NCBI GenBank assembly: GCA_034509735.1
Contig: JACGWO010000011.1
Span: 25,776,979 to 25,840,978 of the forward strand
Direction of reading: 5' to 3'
DNA length: 64,000 nucleotides
Origin: Sesamum alatum
Lineage: Eukaryota > Streptophyta > Magnoliopsida > Lamiales > Pedaliaceae
Of this stretch, positions 36,338-47,676 are shown piece after piece (the first letter of the stretch is position 1; every line of letters starts with the position of its first letter). Under the pieces are notes generated by a model. It was not told the DNA's origin, made no database searches, and saw only the letters and a list, made by a program, of their open reading frames with translations. The position numbers were made by a program, and so were the translations under genes.

Positions 36338-38774
36338 TATTTAAGTAGGGATTGCCTGCAATACTGCCTTAATTAGGACCCCCTTTCCGGCTTGCGAAAG
36401 TAGCTTCGAGTCCCACCCTTGTATCCTTCGCCACATTCGATCAAGTATAGACTGGAATACCTCACTCCGAGATTGTCCAACCGCAGCGGGGAGCCCCAAG
36501 TATTTGTCATGTTTCGCTATGATTTGGACACCTAGGATGGTCGCCAACCGGATCCACCTCGCCTCCTCCACATTCGGGCTCACCACCATGCTTGATTTAT
36601 CGAGATTGATAACTTGTCCTGATGCGTTGGCGTATTCCTCAAGGATACGTTTGATCCCCCCATTGCTTCATCTGTCGCCCGACCGAAGATAATAGTATCG
36701 TCGGCGAACAACAAATCCGACACACTCGGCGCGGTGCGGCTGATTCGTATTCCTTGGATCTCCCCTTGTGCTTCTGCTATCTACAACATAGAGCTAAATA
36801 CCTCTGCAACACATAGAAACAGGTATGGTGATAAGGGATCGCCTTGGCGAATCCCCCGTTGCGGCATAAAGTAACCAACTTGCGAACCATTCAGCATAAT
36901 GGAGTAAGAGACAGACGTAACCAAGGACATGATCAAAGACACAAACCTCTCGTGTATACCCAACCTACTAAGCACTCGCCTAAGAAAGCTCCACTCTACT
37001 CTATCATATGCTTTACTCATTTCAAGTTTTAGAGCGAAGCATCCGTTCAGACCATGTGCTAACTTTTTGATATGGTGATTGATCTCAAAGGCCACAAATG
37101 CGTTATCAGTGATAAGGCGGCCAAGGGTGAAAGCGGATTGTGTGGGGGAAATGACTGTATCAAGCATGGGTTTCAAACGAATCTCTATACATTTAGACGC
37201 TATTCGCATGACTACATTACACAAACTAATAGGACAAAAGTGCGCCGCCGTTTCCGGCTGGTCGCACTTGGGAATAAGCATAATCTGTGTAAAATTCATT
37301 TTATGCATCAACATACCATCAATTAGAATTTGGAGTACACAATTGGTGGCATCACTACCTATGATATGCCAGAATTTCTAAAAGAATAACGGGGGCATAC
37401 CGTCAGGTCCCGAGGATTTCAACGAGAACATACTAAACGTTGCACTACGTACCTCCGCTGCGGTGAACGGTTGAAGGAGACTTTCATTCATCTCATCGGT
37501 GACCTTTGGCTGTACAGTATTAACGGCTGCCTCAATTGCTTCCGCCAATGGACTCTGAGTTGTAAAGATGCGCGGAAAGTGGTCTGTCAGAATCCGTTGA
37601 ATATCTTCTACCCTTTCGCACCACACCCCCGCTCGTTCTTAAGTTTCGAGATGTGATTGCGCTGTTTTCTAGTTGTGGCCCGTGCATGGTAAAATTTTGT
37701 GCTCCGATCTCTCTCTGTTAACCAGTGTGCTTTGCTGCGCTGTTGCCAGAGTGTTTCATCCTTTGCTCTGAGTTCCTCCAACTGCCGTTGCAGTGACTGG
37801 AGTTCAATTTCCTTCCGTACATACACCTCTCCGGCCTGTATAGCCGCTATTTTCTGCTCCGTATGTTTGATACCTCGCTTGATATGGCTAAAGGTCGTTT
37901 TTTCCCACCTGAGTAAACTGACTCTGCACTGCTTTATCTTCTCCCACATTGATCGGCTCGGATTTGGGTCAAATACAGATTCCCACACATTCCTAACAAC
38001 TTGCTCACAATTTGGTGATCTCAGCCACATTGCTTCGAATCTAAACAAACTCTTCTTTTTCTCATACTTGTTATGTTCCTTCTCAAGCGCAATTAGGAGA
38101 GGGCAGTAGTCCAAGTGTATAAGAAGGAGATGAGACACACATACCTTCGGGAACATTAGCCGCCACCTCGAATTCGCACACGCCCCGTCCAGCCATGCTC
38201 TCACGGTATGCGGTTGATCTCTCCGATTCCACCACGTATATTTGTTTCCTTCGAATCCCAAATCCATCAAGTCACACTGCTGAAGCGCCTCCCGAAATGC
38301 GTTAATTTTCCATCTAGGTTTCATGGCTCCGATTTTTTCATTATGATTCAAAACTTCATTATAATCTCCGGCACATAGTCATGGGTTGGCACTCTCCTGG
38401 CTTAACTGGACTAATCTCGCCCATGTCTCCTTTCTGTTCGTCACTTCAGGGTTCCCGTAGAATCCCGTAAAACGCCATGTGTCAGTCCCCAGTTGTCCAA
38501 GGATATCTACATCAATATGCCCCTTCGAATACAATCTCAGCTGAACGGTGATATCCTTCCGCCAGAGTAGCATCAATCCCCCCGATTTCCCTGCCGGAGC
38601 TACCTCAACCCCAAACATATCGAATCTGTCTTTAAGTTGTTGGAACCTCTTTTTTTTACATTTTGTTTCACCCAAAAAAACCAAAGCGGGGTTAAATTGA
38701 CGGAGATATTCTCCAATTTTCCGAACAGTCTAAGGCCCCCCAATTCCTTGGACGTTCCAGGCTAGGATATTCAT
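36338..38774 (-). pseudogene. LINE ORF2 (endonuclease and reverse transcriptase), truncated and broken
   Basis: It starts MNILAWNVQGIGGP, then an in-frame stop near 38733. Endonuclease motifs follow (FLGETKCKKKR, SGGLMLLWR, FTGFYGNPE). The reverse transcriptase has FCPISLCNV, MSKAYDRVEWSF and RQGDPLSPYLFL, with the remainder of its active-site region near 36720-36780. The last recognisable block is AGKGVLIKAVLQAIPT followed by TAA. The zf-RVT and RNase H domains normally found after this are absent. Confidence 0.8.
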
Positions 38775-40480
38775 GGCGCTCGGCGGGGTTGCGCTGCAAC
38801 CTCCGCGGGTACAGAAGACACCTGATGACGTTTGGATTGAGGGGAGCTCAATTCCATCTCAGTTTTCCTCTTTTTGCTCGCAGAATCAATGCTTTCGTTC
38901 ATGCCTTGTACTGCCTTTCCTCTCGGTTTTCGTCGGACTTGGGGTTTCCCTCTTCCCATTGAGAAACTGATCGGTACCGATATAAGTTGTTGTTCCGATT
39001 GGATTTCCGGCATGTCTCTGATCGGAATCTAGTGGAGTGGATTTCTGGGTTCTGTGTAGTTGAGGGATGTGGGTCATGGGAGAGGTGTTTGTGGCTAACA
39101 AGTAGTGTGATACCCACTTAGACTTGATGCATTTGTTTGGGTATTTTGGTTTGGATGGCTTGTTGGTGGGCCGCTCATGGTGGTGGGCTTTGTGGTTTGG
39201 AAAGGGTTTATTTGACTTGGATTCGGGTTTGGGTTGGGGTTGGCTTTTAGGAGGTTTGGGTTAGGGTTGGTTTTGAGGAGGTTTGGGCTTGGGTTGGATT
39301 CGGGCTGGGGCATTGGATTATGTGGTGTGTGGCCTGAATCTTCTGTTGGGTCTAGTTCAGCTTGGTTGGGTGGGCCTGGCTTCTGACGGGCTATAGGTTG
39401 GGCTGCGTGGGTTGGGCTTGCATATCCTTGTTCATCCAACAGTCCGTGTGGAGATGGGCTAGCCTGCCGACTCTTGATATGGTTGGTCTTCTACTCCATT
39501 TCCCAGCCCAGCTGTTTCCTGTGATACCCTACCACTTCCCCAATTTCCGCCGTCGTTCCCCCTTCTGTTTCGACCCTTTCTCCCGCCATGTTGCTCCCTC
39601 GTCTCCCCTCGTTCCCACTAATCACATTATCGGCGCCACATCCGACCCCATGATTACCCTCTTCGTTCGGCTCAGTTTCAGCCCGTACCTGATTCCTCAG
39701 CGTCCATGTCATGCTTCTCGCAAGCGTCGGTTCAAAGATGCTCGATCCACGACGGTGTTGACCATTAACTTGTGATTAAGGCGGCGTATGTCCCCACCTA
39801 TTCATCGCCGGTCCCGTGGTTTGCTGCTCGCCGCGGCTCTGTCGAAATCTGGGTATAATGACCGTAGATCTGAGCCATGGCCCATACTGAGTTTCTACTT
39901 TGGGGTCATAGAATCCTACCTCAAATTGTTGCGTGCAATTATGAGCAATGTGACCCAGCACCCCGCAAATATAGCAGAAGTTAGGTAATCGTTCGTAGGA
40001 GAAGGACACCATGATTTCTTCCCTAGTCGATGATCGAACTGTGAGGAAACGCTTCAATGGTCGTCTCACATCCATCATCGCTCGAACTCGCAGCGTCGCC
40101 CGTGAATGTGTATGAAGAAGGCACTCCAATTGAGGTCAACTGTTTGCGGGTTATCGTCCGGTCCAACTGTGTTAAGAATCAGGAGATGTTTGTCGAAGAT
40201 CCACGGACACCCCTCCAATACGCGGTTTCGATCAACTATGTGATTAAACTTGAAAAGCATTCTATTCCCCCCAATCTCCTTGACATCCATCCCATTTACC
40301 GGGTTGAGGACAGTACATAGAGTCGACCTCACAAATTCAAAGCGGTATGTCTTTGTCGTAAGTAGGCGTCCACCAGGTAAAAGCCATCTGGTTCAATATC
40401 CCCTGACCAAAACTCCGTCGGTATCGTTACACCATCTACCTCATCCTCCCTAAGAACCAAGGACTTTCCCAACTTTTCAA
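38771..40480 (-). pseudogene. LINE ORF1 (DUF4283, zinc knuckle, Asn-Pro repeats), broken
   Basis: In shifted frames from about 40332 downward it encodes a DUF4283-like domain (GGNRMLFKFNHIVDRNRVLEG, then CPWIFDKHLLIL). A CCHC knuckle near 39970-40010 reads CYICGVLGHIAHNC. A low-complexity Pro/Asn-rich part follows, with NPNPN and NLLK repeats (39430-39200), then a basic tail ending QPRRAP. Its TGA (38773-38771) overlaps the ORF2 ATG (38774-38772) as ATGA, the same layout as in the first LINE. The true start is uncertain because the first codons lie in a damaged stretch near 40450. Confidence 0.7.
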
Positions 40481-40896
40481 CTGCAGAATCTATCTAGGAC
40501 GTAACTGTCGACAGCCCAGTTCCACACTGTACAGTCAAGGCCCGGCGACAAATTCAATCTCTTTCAATCTGGACACCTGCACTAAAGGAACCTAGAGCAC
40601 GTTAGTACGACAAAGAAAGGCTTCAACACCGGAAAGCAATATCAGGTATTGAATCGAAGAAGCTGTCAAGTAAAGGGCTAGAAGTGCAAGAAAAGAAAAA
40701 CACAACAGAAACACAAGTAACAACAAGAGATAAGAAACGGCTAAAAAGACAGCAAGGACTCAATGTAAATCATGGTGGAACGGATGCGAGCGTTCTCACT
40801 TGTCCATACAGTACGGCTACACGAAGAGCACATTTCTTCTGAATTCCCTAAGTACTCGTGTATACACCTCACAGTGATCATGTAATCTGTATCCTA

Positions 40897-40966
40897 CTTC
40901 TCATGAGAGACCCTATCAACCTCTCATGCGAGACCCTATCAAACTCTCATGCGAGACCCTCCGTGA
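40897..40966. repeat. Three tandem 23-bp units near the LINE 5' end
   Basis: The unit 'ctctcatgcgagaccctatcaa' with one extra base occurs three times, with slight changes, in the 5' untranslated part of the minus-strand LINE. Short tandem repeats near LINE 5' ends can be promoter units; that role is a guess. Confidence 0.7.
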
Positions 40967-41396
40967 GATACACAAAATGTTACTTATTCTTTTAAAGATG
41001 CAAACACACAAATTATCCTTTATCTTTCTAAGGATTGCAAAAGAGTTCTGTAACTTTTTGATATTTTGCAATTTTGGTCCTTCTGGTGACGGATTTTCCA
41101 AAAAATTATCGGAATAAATCATGTGTTACATCGTTTTGTTTTTTAATTTTTCATCCATGTTGGCAAAAGTGAACCAATCCGAATAAAAGCCCCAATTTAA
41201 ATGAACCACATGAGGCGCACATGATATCTTCCGGCAACCTTTGCAAAATTCGACATCGGAAGGATCAAAATCACGAAATGTCAAAAAATTACAAGACTCT
41301 TTTACAATCCTAAAAAGATAAAGGATAAAAATGCCAAAGTGCCAAAATTATGGGACCAAAATTTTATTTAAGCCATGTAATTATCCCAAGATAAAA

Positions 41397-41856
41397 AATT
41401 GATTGAAGTTGATAAAAAAAATTAAATTCAAATATACATGAAAGAAGCATCAAATTTGAATCCTATTTATCTGGATGTTTATTTACTTTCATATGATTTT
41501 AGCTTCTTATTACGTTGAGATTTTTTAGAATCAGTAATTGTATTGAATTGATCTTCAATATATAAATATAATAATCACATAATTAATCATCTTTCTAAAT
41601 AAATTAGCCACAAGCACTAGATATCAAATTAATCTCTTAAATCACTGCAAAAAATTAGAAGTACATGATCAATATTTTGTCTATATATCCTTCAATACAA
41701 TGCAAAGTTCATCACTTTTTCTTGTCTTGTGAGTATATTCAAACAACAAAAAAATTATTATTTCAAGAACCTAAAATTTTTAACTCTCCAAAATAACAAA
41801 TCATATATTTGGAATTGTAGGTCCCACTACTAACGTGACTTAATCCTGATCCTTTA
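41397..41856. other. Region downstream of the phytocyanin-like gene
   Basis: AT-rich DNA that probably contains the 3' UTR of the minus-strand gene. No other feature is seen. Confidence 0.4.
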
Positions 41857-44334
41857 TCATGCCAAGAATGCGATGAAAACAAGAACCAAAAGCAACCAAC
41901 AGAAGTTAGCAGTAGTCCTCATCCCACCACTCGGAGGGCTAGTCACGACCGTGATTGGTGGCGTCTGCACCCCGTCTGCTGATTCTGGTGGCGGAACATA
42001 TGGTGGAGGAGGTGGTTGGTTAAGGCTTGGGGGGAGGCCGAGCCCGTGGTTCACCTTGATCTCGAAGGCCATTCCATGTAGGCATTGTTCACCATCATCA
42101 GCATCTGAGAAGTAGTACTGTGTGCCCTCAATGGTCAAGGGTACGGATATAACCACTGCGCTCCCAAATTCATTGCTGCCCCCGTCATACTGAAATGTAT
42201 CGGTGTCTAAAGAGTCGTCCATGCTGCAGTTATTGTAAGTCGTTTTGTTGTAGGTTTGGATCACGGTTTGATTCGTGTTCGTGTTGAAAACTGCAGAAAG
42301 ACACAGAATGATGAAGAAGTTAAAGGGTAGCTACCAGGGAAGAACAGAGAATCAGCCAGTCTATCATCTGTTTTCTCTTCAAGCATTTTTTCTTGGTGAA
42401 GGCATAATAATAAATCACAAGCTCTTTCCTTTCCCTGGGTGAGTGACTTGGTGCATACATCAATATCAATATTTAACAATTGTAATAATCAACAATAATC
42501 ATTCAGTAATTAATAACATATATTAATAGGATGCTTATACCGCCCTCCCGTCAGATTTGGTGTAATTACTCGTAACCCTCTGTAATTTGAAAAATTACTT
42601 TTAGTATCCCTAGTGTTTGTTTCTGTCTAACAAATAGATCCCTCCGTTAGTCAAAATTCACTAAATTTGTGATATTAGCAAAAAAAAAATTGAATGAAAA
42701 TCTATATTTACCTTGATTGACTTATTATTGACATATTGCAGGTTAAACAAATCTTTTTCTAATCAAACTGCCCTTATATATCTTCACATGCTAAATGCAT
42801 GTGAGGAGGTATATATTTTCACGCTTATAAAGTTAGTTTGGCCAGAAAAGATTTGTTTGACCTGCAATAAGTCAGTAATAAGTCAATCAGAGGAAAATAT
42901 GGATTTTTGTTCAATTTTTTTGCTAATATCAGCAAAATTAGTGAATTTTGCCTAACGGGTGTATCTATTTTTTAGGCAGAAACAAACGTCATGAATACTA
43001 GATGTATCCCAAACCACAAGGGGTCCAAGTGTAATTACACCAAACCTTGCGAGGGCGATGTAATTAGCCTATATTAATTAATCAACATTAATTAATCAAC
43101 ACCTACTGTCTCACTAGAGAAAACCCATTATCTAGTGCAACTCAAACTCATGATCTCTGCCTGTTAGGCCAGACCTCATTGATAATTAAATCGAACATTC
43201 CTTGCTGCTCGGGAGGAGTAAGGATTCACATTGGAAAACCGAAAATTCTCATGTATATTCAACTTCTCACAAACTTATCACAAACTCTAATGTCAAAGGT
43301 CCAATTCCGAGATTACCAGATCCCAGACCTATATATCAGTAACCAAATACAACCATGCAACTACAAGTTTCTCCCATGTTTTCAGAATGAATTTTGTAGA
43401 TGTGATCCACTGTAATCCTCCGGAATAAAGTGTTACTTTTATAGTGATGACACATTGACATCTGAATTAAATGTTGGATTTACACTTTCCTAGGTCAGCA
43501 GCAACAAATTCTTTCGGATCAACAACCTTTATTCCTTCCCCCAAGTCTAAGCAACTTCAGTAATAAAGCTAAACTCAAATGCAGGCAGCAACCTCGGTGC
43601 TGTCGGCCTTTCAACAATGCAAGAACTCTATGTTCATTTGTAAAATAGTCGAAAATGATAAAGACATCAAGAAAATAAAAGCTATCAAAGTATTAATTGT
43701 AATCTTGATTTTCCTTTTTTCAAATTTGATCCACACAGAAGCAATAGCAGGAGGTCTGTGGATGTGATGAGCCCTAAACTCAGGTAATCATAACCAATGA
43801 TATCTTGTTCTTGACTATCACAATCTATCATTTTTGGCCCTAAATATATTTTGCTAGAATCTGATTGAACAATCTAGACTAATAATGTTGAAGCAAAGAA
43901 TCTGGAAACAGAAATCAGCATAAACTTCAAATCTATAACCAAGAAAGTTTCGTGGGCCTGTAAATCTACTAATCACTGTCAAGCATTTCTACAAACACCA
44001 CGCAGGCAAGCATCAAGAGAACACAAGAAACAAAGAGCATGCCAGCTCATAGAATCCAAAATAAACATAAAAAGCGACGAACACCGAACAGAAATCAGAT
44101 TGAACTCCGAAAACAGCTTATGGTCATCACGAACTTACTCAGATAGTCTCCAAGATTGAAGGTCCGGTTGGCAGCCCAAGCATTGTAGTCAGCAGAAGTC
44201 TTATTGGTGGTGGGGTTGAAGAACCAGACGGCGTCTCCCCCCACCGTGTGGTTGCTGTAAGACGACGCCGCAGCCGCATTAATGAGCAGCGCCACCACAA
44301 TCAGGCAGAGCGCCATGGCTCTTGTTGGTGCCAT
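41857..44334 (-). CDS. Phytocyanin-like (cupredoxin-fold) protein without copper ligands
   Basis: Two exons, 44334-44139 and 42290-41857, join in phase 1 with a GTAAGT donor and CTGCAG acceptor, giving 209 aa. Residues 1-23 form a signal peptide (ALCLIVVALLINAAA). The plastocyanin-like domain (about 24-140) contains TFNLGDYLIF, NQTVIQTYN, NNCS and the end GEQCLHGMAFEI. The two disulphide cysteines are kept. The positions that bind copper in true phytocyanins (two His and a Cys) hold other residues, so it should not bind copper, as in early-nodulin-like proteins. A Pro-rich linker (NQPPPPPYVPPP) and a hydrophobic C-terminus (CWLLLVLVFIAFLA) suggest a GPI-anchored cell-surface glycoprotein, and several NxT/S sites are present. 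The exact substrate or partner is unknown. A 542-bp palindromic element sits in the 1.85-kb intron. Confidence 0.9.
42528..43069. mobile_element. Palindromic Mutator-like element in the phytocyanin intron
   Basis: This is a long imperfect palindrome: TACCGCCCTCCCGTCAG at the left pairs with GCGAGGGCGATG at the right, and 'ctaacaaatagatccctccgt' pairs with 'acgggtgtatctattttttag'. The 9-bp sequence tatattaat flanks it exactly (42519-42527 and 43070-43078). It is the clearest complete copy of this family in the window. No coding sequence is present. Confidence 0.8.
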
Positions 44335-44429
44335 GATTGTTAAGATTGAAGAGGGTTGATTGTAAATCTTGAAGCTTTGCCTGAGGGATTTGTGTGTGAA
44401 AGTCAGGCAATGTGTGACGGGTAATATCG

Positions 44430-44439
44430 TTTTATATTA
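44430..44439 (-). promoter_or_regulatory. TATA-like box of the phytocyanin-like gene
   Basis: The minus strand reads taatataaaa about 96 bp upstream of the ATG at 44334. The spacing is reasonable for a leader of about 65 nt. Confidence 0.45.
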
Positions 44440-44560
44440 ATGATGAGTTGTCCTGTGACATCGCTGTCTGAAGAAGGGTTGGGGAAATTGTAACACATTT
44501 TTTTTTTTAATTAAAATTTAAGGTTCATTTAGTTCAAACGAGACGAAAGAGGAATTGAAA

Positions 44561-44605
44561 GGGGGAGGGGGAGGGGAGGGGGAGGGCAAGGGGGGAAAGG
44601 GAGGG
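44561..44605 (+). other. G-rich tract, potential G-quadruplex
   Basis: The sequence has about eight consecutive runs of three or more G separated by one to three bases (GGGGGAGGGGGAGGGGAGGG and onward). It lies about 230 bp upstream of the phytocyanin-like gene on the opposite strand. Confidence 0.65.
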
Positions 44606-45621
44606 AAAGAATAATAGTTTTTCCTCAAGTTGTTTGGTATGATTGGGAGGTGAGTAAATATCAAATGTTTTCCCTTGTTTGGTACGAGAAAATTAGATTG
44701 AAAAGAAAAAACTAATTTTTATAATTTTACAGTTTAACCTTTTCTCTTTATTTTATATTAGAAAATAAACAAGTTAATATTATACTAATATCAAAGATCT
44801 AAAAACCTTAGTAATAAAAATATATATCAAACAAGAACAATAATATTTTTTATTAATAAAATATTCATCAAAATGAATATCGTCCATTTATTCTAAACTA
44901 TTCAGTTTAAATAAAATAAAAATTACTCGTGCCGGCGGCAGGAAGAGAGAACACGATTAGGGGAAAGGATTATTCAATCAAGAATATAGCAAATTAGCAA
45001 TTAAAAATTCTGAAAAATTGCAAATGAAAAGTATATTTACCGAATTGGTGATTTCGAGTAGCAGTTTTTTCAATGATTTGGTTATCTCTTCTCTAGCGAT
45101 TATGTACGGTATTATCAGTGAAAAGGAAAAAAAATTTGGAGGGAAATATATATATATATGGGCAATAGAGTAAATAAAAATAAAATATGTATCTTTTTTG
45201 CCTTATACTTCCACTTTTCCGCCCAATTTTGGGCGAAAACGAAATTGGACCCCGGAGGAGTTTCATATACATCCAGTTTTACTTTTCCTCCATCTCTACC
45301 CCCAAACCAAATACTAAACTTTTTTTTACACATCCTCTTTTACTTCCACTTATCTTATACTTCCACTTTTCCCCCCAACCAAACATGCTCTTAGGGGTGG
45401 TATACTTTTCTAAATGGGAAAAGTGATGGATTCAGTCCATTGGGATAAAAATAAAGGAATATAAAAAATAATAAATTTTATCAAGGAAAGTAAATATTGA
45501 TTTTATTGGTGGATTTGTAAATCCTTTCTTTGAGGCGTATTTACATTGTAGTATAATTTATACGGTTTAGATATGAATTTTCGATAATGCCCTTGTAGTT
45601 ATACATTCTAGAATCTAATCA
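44606..45621. other. AT-rich intergenic DNA, repeat-like
   Basis: No gene is supported. From about 44510 to 45400 the ends carry 'tttggtatgattggg' and 'ccccccaaccaaacatgctc'-type words that might be ends of an unclassified element. Doubled 'atacttccacttttcc' phrases occur at 45206 and 45359. I could not define clean termini. Confidence 0.35.
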
Positions 45622-45838
45622 CACTAGAAAAAAAGTTAATATTAGTTATATTTTTAATAACCATGGTTAAAATTCGTGGTAAATAATTATTATTAACTAC
45701 GGTTAAATAAAAATCGATGCAAAAGCTAGTTTTTCCACCAAAGCCATAACGAATGTTTTTGCCACCATCGCAATAACCACGACCGACAACCGTTATTTGA
45801 CCGTGGTTATTGGCTATTCGCTACGGCTATTTAGTATT

Positions 45839-46528
45839 TGTTGGAAATATGGTGAATGATAAATTAAAAAACATATCGTGACAAGTGATTGGTTACAATG
45901 TGCGACGCATAACAAGCTCGTGATAGCTCATGACAGCTCGCCACAGCCCATGACAACTCATTCACGAAGATGATGGTTGATGGGCCCCAATCATCATCCA
46001 GTCGTGTCTGATCAACCTAATAGGTGTGTCCTTTGGTTGAAATGATGTGTCCATTGGGTGAAGCCCTTTGGATGAACTGATGCGTCAATTTGAGTGAAAT
46101 GGTATGTCCTTTGGGTGAAATGATGCGTTCATTCGGATGAAAGGTCATAACCTTTCAAAGATATCTTTTCTGATTGGACATGTCCGTTCGAAACACCTTT
46201 TCATTTCCTATAAATAGGCCCTCTCATTTTATTTCATTTGATTCATGGATGATAGGAATTCAACTCATTAATAACATTCATAAGCATAAAAGCATTCTGC
46301 AAATAGAGTTTAGTAAAAGAGTTTCAAAATATCGTTTGGTTTACCGTTTCTCAAAGTTTGTAGTGCTGCTACTTTAAGATAGAAAATCGTTCTATCTTGT
46401 AAGAAAAATTGCTGACTCCGTGAGCACCAGAACGGGGCAATAATTGTCTTAAAGATAAAAAGTCCAACTCTTGGCTCGACTTCGTAATACACAATTTTCC
46501 GCACTATCCATCTCATTCATTCACTACA
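45839..46528 (+). repeat. 5' LTR of the copia-like element
   Basis: 690 bp, TG...CA ends. It contains a TATA-like 'cctataaataggccctc' near 46208 and repeated 'gggtgaaatgatg.gt' phrases (46020-46140). It differs from the 3' LTR by scattered substitutions and small indels, including loss of an 'acagcccatgacaactcattc' segment in the 3' copy. Confidence 0.88.
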
Positions 46529-46557
46529 AGTTTAAGACAATTATTTGTCATTGTGTA

Positions 46558-47130
46558 TTATGGTGACTGAATCTGCTGCTACCAATCCGGTTATGGCGAC
46601 TGGATCTGCTGCTACTAATCCGACTACTATGGCTTTCCAACTACATGTGCCACAATCGATTGCTGCCCAAGGAGAAAAGTTGGAGAAATTCTCCGGTAAC
46701 GACTTTAAGAGATGGCATCAAAAGATGTTGTTCTACCTCACTACGTTGAACCTAGCTAGGTTCTTAAGTAAGGAAACCTTCGTTGTTTCTGAGAGGGAGA
46801 TTGATCCCCAACAAAGGGCTGCGTTTGATGCATGGGGACATGGGGATTTTCTATGCAGAAACTACATCCTCAATGCTTGAGCAATACTTTGTACAATGTA
46901 TATAGCTTAGCCAAGACTGCAAAAGCCCTTTGGGAATCCTTGGAAAAAAAAATACAAAACGGAGGATGCCGGCTTGAAAAAATTCATAGTCGGGAATTTC
47001 TTGGAATTCAAAATGGTGGATTCCAAAACGTTAATAAGCCAAGTCCAAGAATTGTAAATGATCTTGCATGATTTGCATGTGGAAGGAATGAGACTCAGTG
47101 AATCTTTTCTAAGCAGCTGTTATGATTGAA
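46558..47130 (+). pseudogene. Copia gag, broken
   Basis: From the ATG at 46558 the reading frame gives MVTESAATNP, then a UBN2-type copia gag start: KLEKFSGNDFKRWHQKMLFY and LNLARFLSKE. After a frameshift near 46870 the sequence continues with [21 protein letters not shown]. The protein is then lost in further frameshifts. Confidence 0.8.
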
Positions 47131-47199
47131 AAGCTACCTCCGCTATGGAAGGAATTCAAAACTTACTTGAATGGCGAGTTAGATGAAGTGATTTATATG

Positions 47200-47676
47200 G
47201 AACAACTTGAAGGGTTTGTCGTTCCTGGCCAAGAAACAAAGGTCTGTAGACTCATCAAATCGTTGTATGGGCTTAAACAAGCTCCTAACAAGTGACATGG
47301 AAAATTTGACAAACAATGTTGTCAAGTGACGTCAAGGTCAACGAGTGTGATAGATGTGTCTATGTTAAAGGCACTTCTAGCTCCTTTGTCATAGTCGATC
47401 TATATGTAGATGCTATGTTGACAAAGGGAAGCAATCTCTACCAAGAAAGTATTGGCAAAATATTTGATATGAAAGACATAAGATTTAGCTGACGTAATCG
47501 TAGAGATTAAGATCTCTGAAACGTCTGGTAGACTTGCCTTATCATAATATCATCATGTTGAGTTGTACTAGAAAGTTCAATTATGTTCATGACCATTCAC
47601 CTGCTAAGACTCGTGTAGATAGAAATCTACACTTAGCAAAGAACCAAGGTGAACACGAGGTCAAATTGAATTTTCA
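47200..47676 (+). pseudogene. Copia reverse transcriptase remnant
   Basis: [21 protein letters not shown], a conserved copia RT block, appears at 47230-47290, followed by a stop. A weak relic of the active-site strand (VDLYVDAML) lies near 47395-47420. Large parts of pol are deleted between gag and this point. Confidence 0.7.

Larger units (their letters stand above)
36229..41012 (-). mobile_element. LINE with shortened ORF2, innermost of nest 2
   Basis: It lies on the minus strand with a short A tail (T tract near 36228-36236). The 17-bp sequence ttatcctttatctttct occurs at 36212-36228 and 41013-41029 and marks the insertion. ORF1 and most of ORF2 are recognisable, but the sequence past the reverse transcriptase thumb is missing. 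A short 3' UTR leads directly to the A tail. Confidence 0.88.
36029..41374. mobile_element. Second palindromic Mutator-like element, middle shell of nest 2
   Basis: The left terminus GGCTTTAATAAATTTTTCG and the right terminus (inverse) GGCTTAAATAAAATTTTGG pair. The 9-bp sequence atgtaatta is duplicated exactly at 36020-36028 and 41375-41383. As in the palindrome at 24610, the left arm appears twice in tandem: 36060-36200 and again from about 36200, continuing at 41030. The LINE sits in the duplicated arm. Confidence 0.8.
35541..41387. mobile_element. Palindromic Mutator-like element, outer shell of nest 2
   Basis: The left terminus GGGATAATTATATGATCC and the right terminus ATGTAATTATCCC are inverted copies. 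The 9-bp sequence aagataaaa is repeated exactly outside (35532-35540 and 41388-41396). The interior arms (cgttagtcaaaattca-like and gctaatatcagcaaatt) match the family member at 42528-43069. The right end is cut off by a second palindromic element inserted 13 bp from the terminus. Confidence 0.8.

Noticed and set aside
37079..37381. Plus-strand frames within the second LINE
   Set aside because: They are antisense to reverse transcriptase motifs (RQGDPLSP, YDRVEW) on the minus strand.
40897..40966. Short regular repeats that might suggest a CRISPR-like array
   Set aside because: Only three units with no spacers, inside a plant LINE; not CRISPR.
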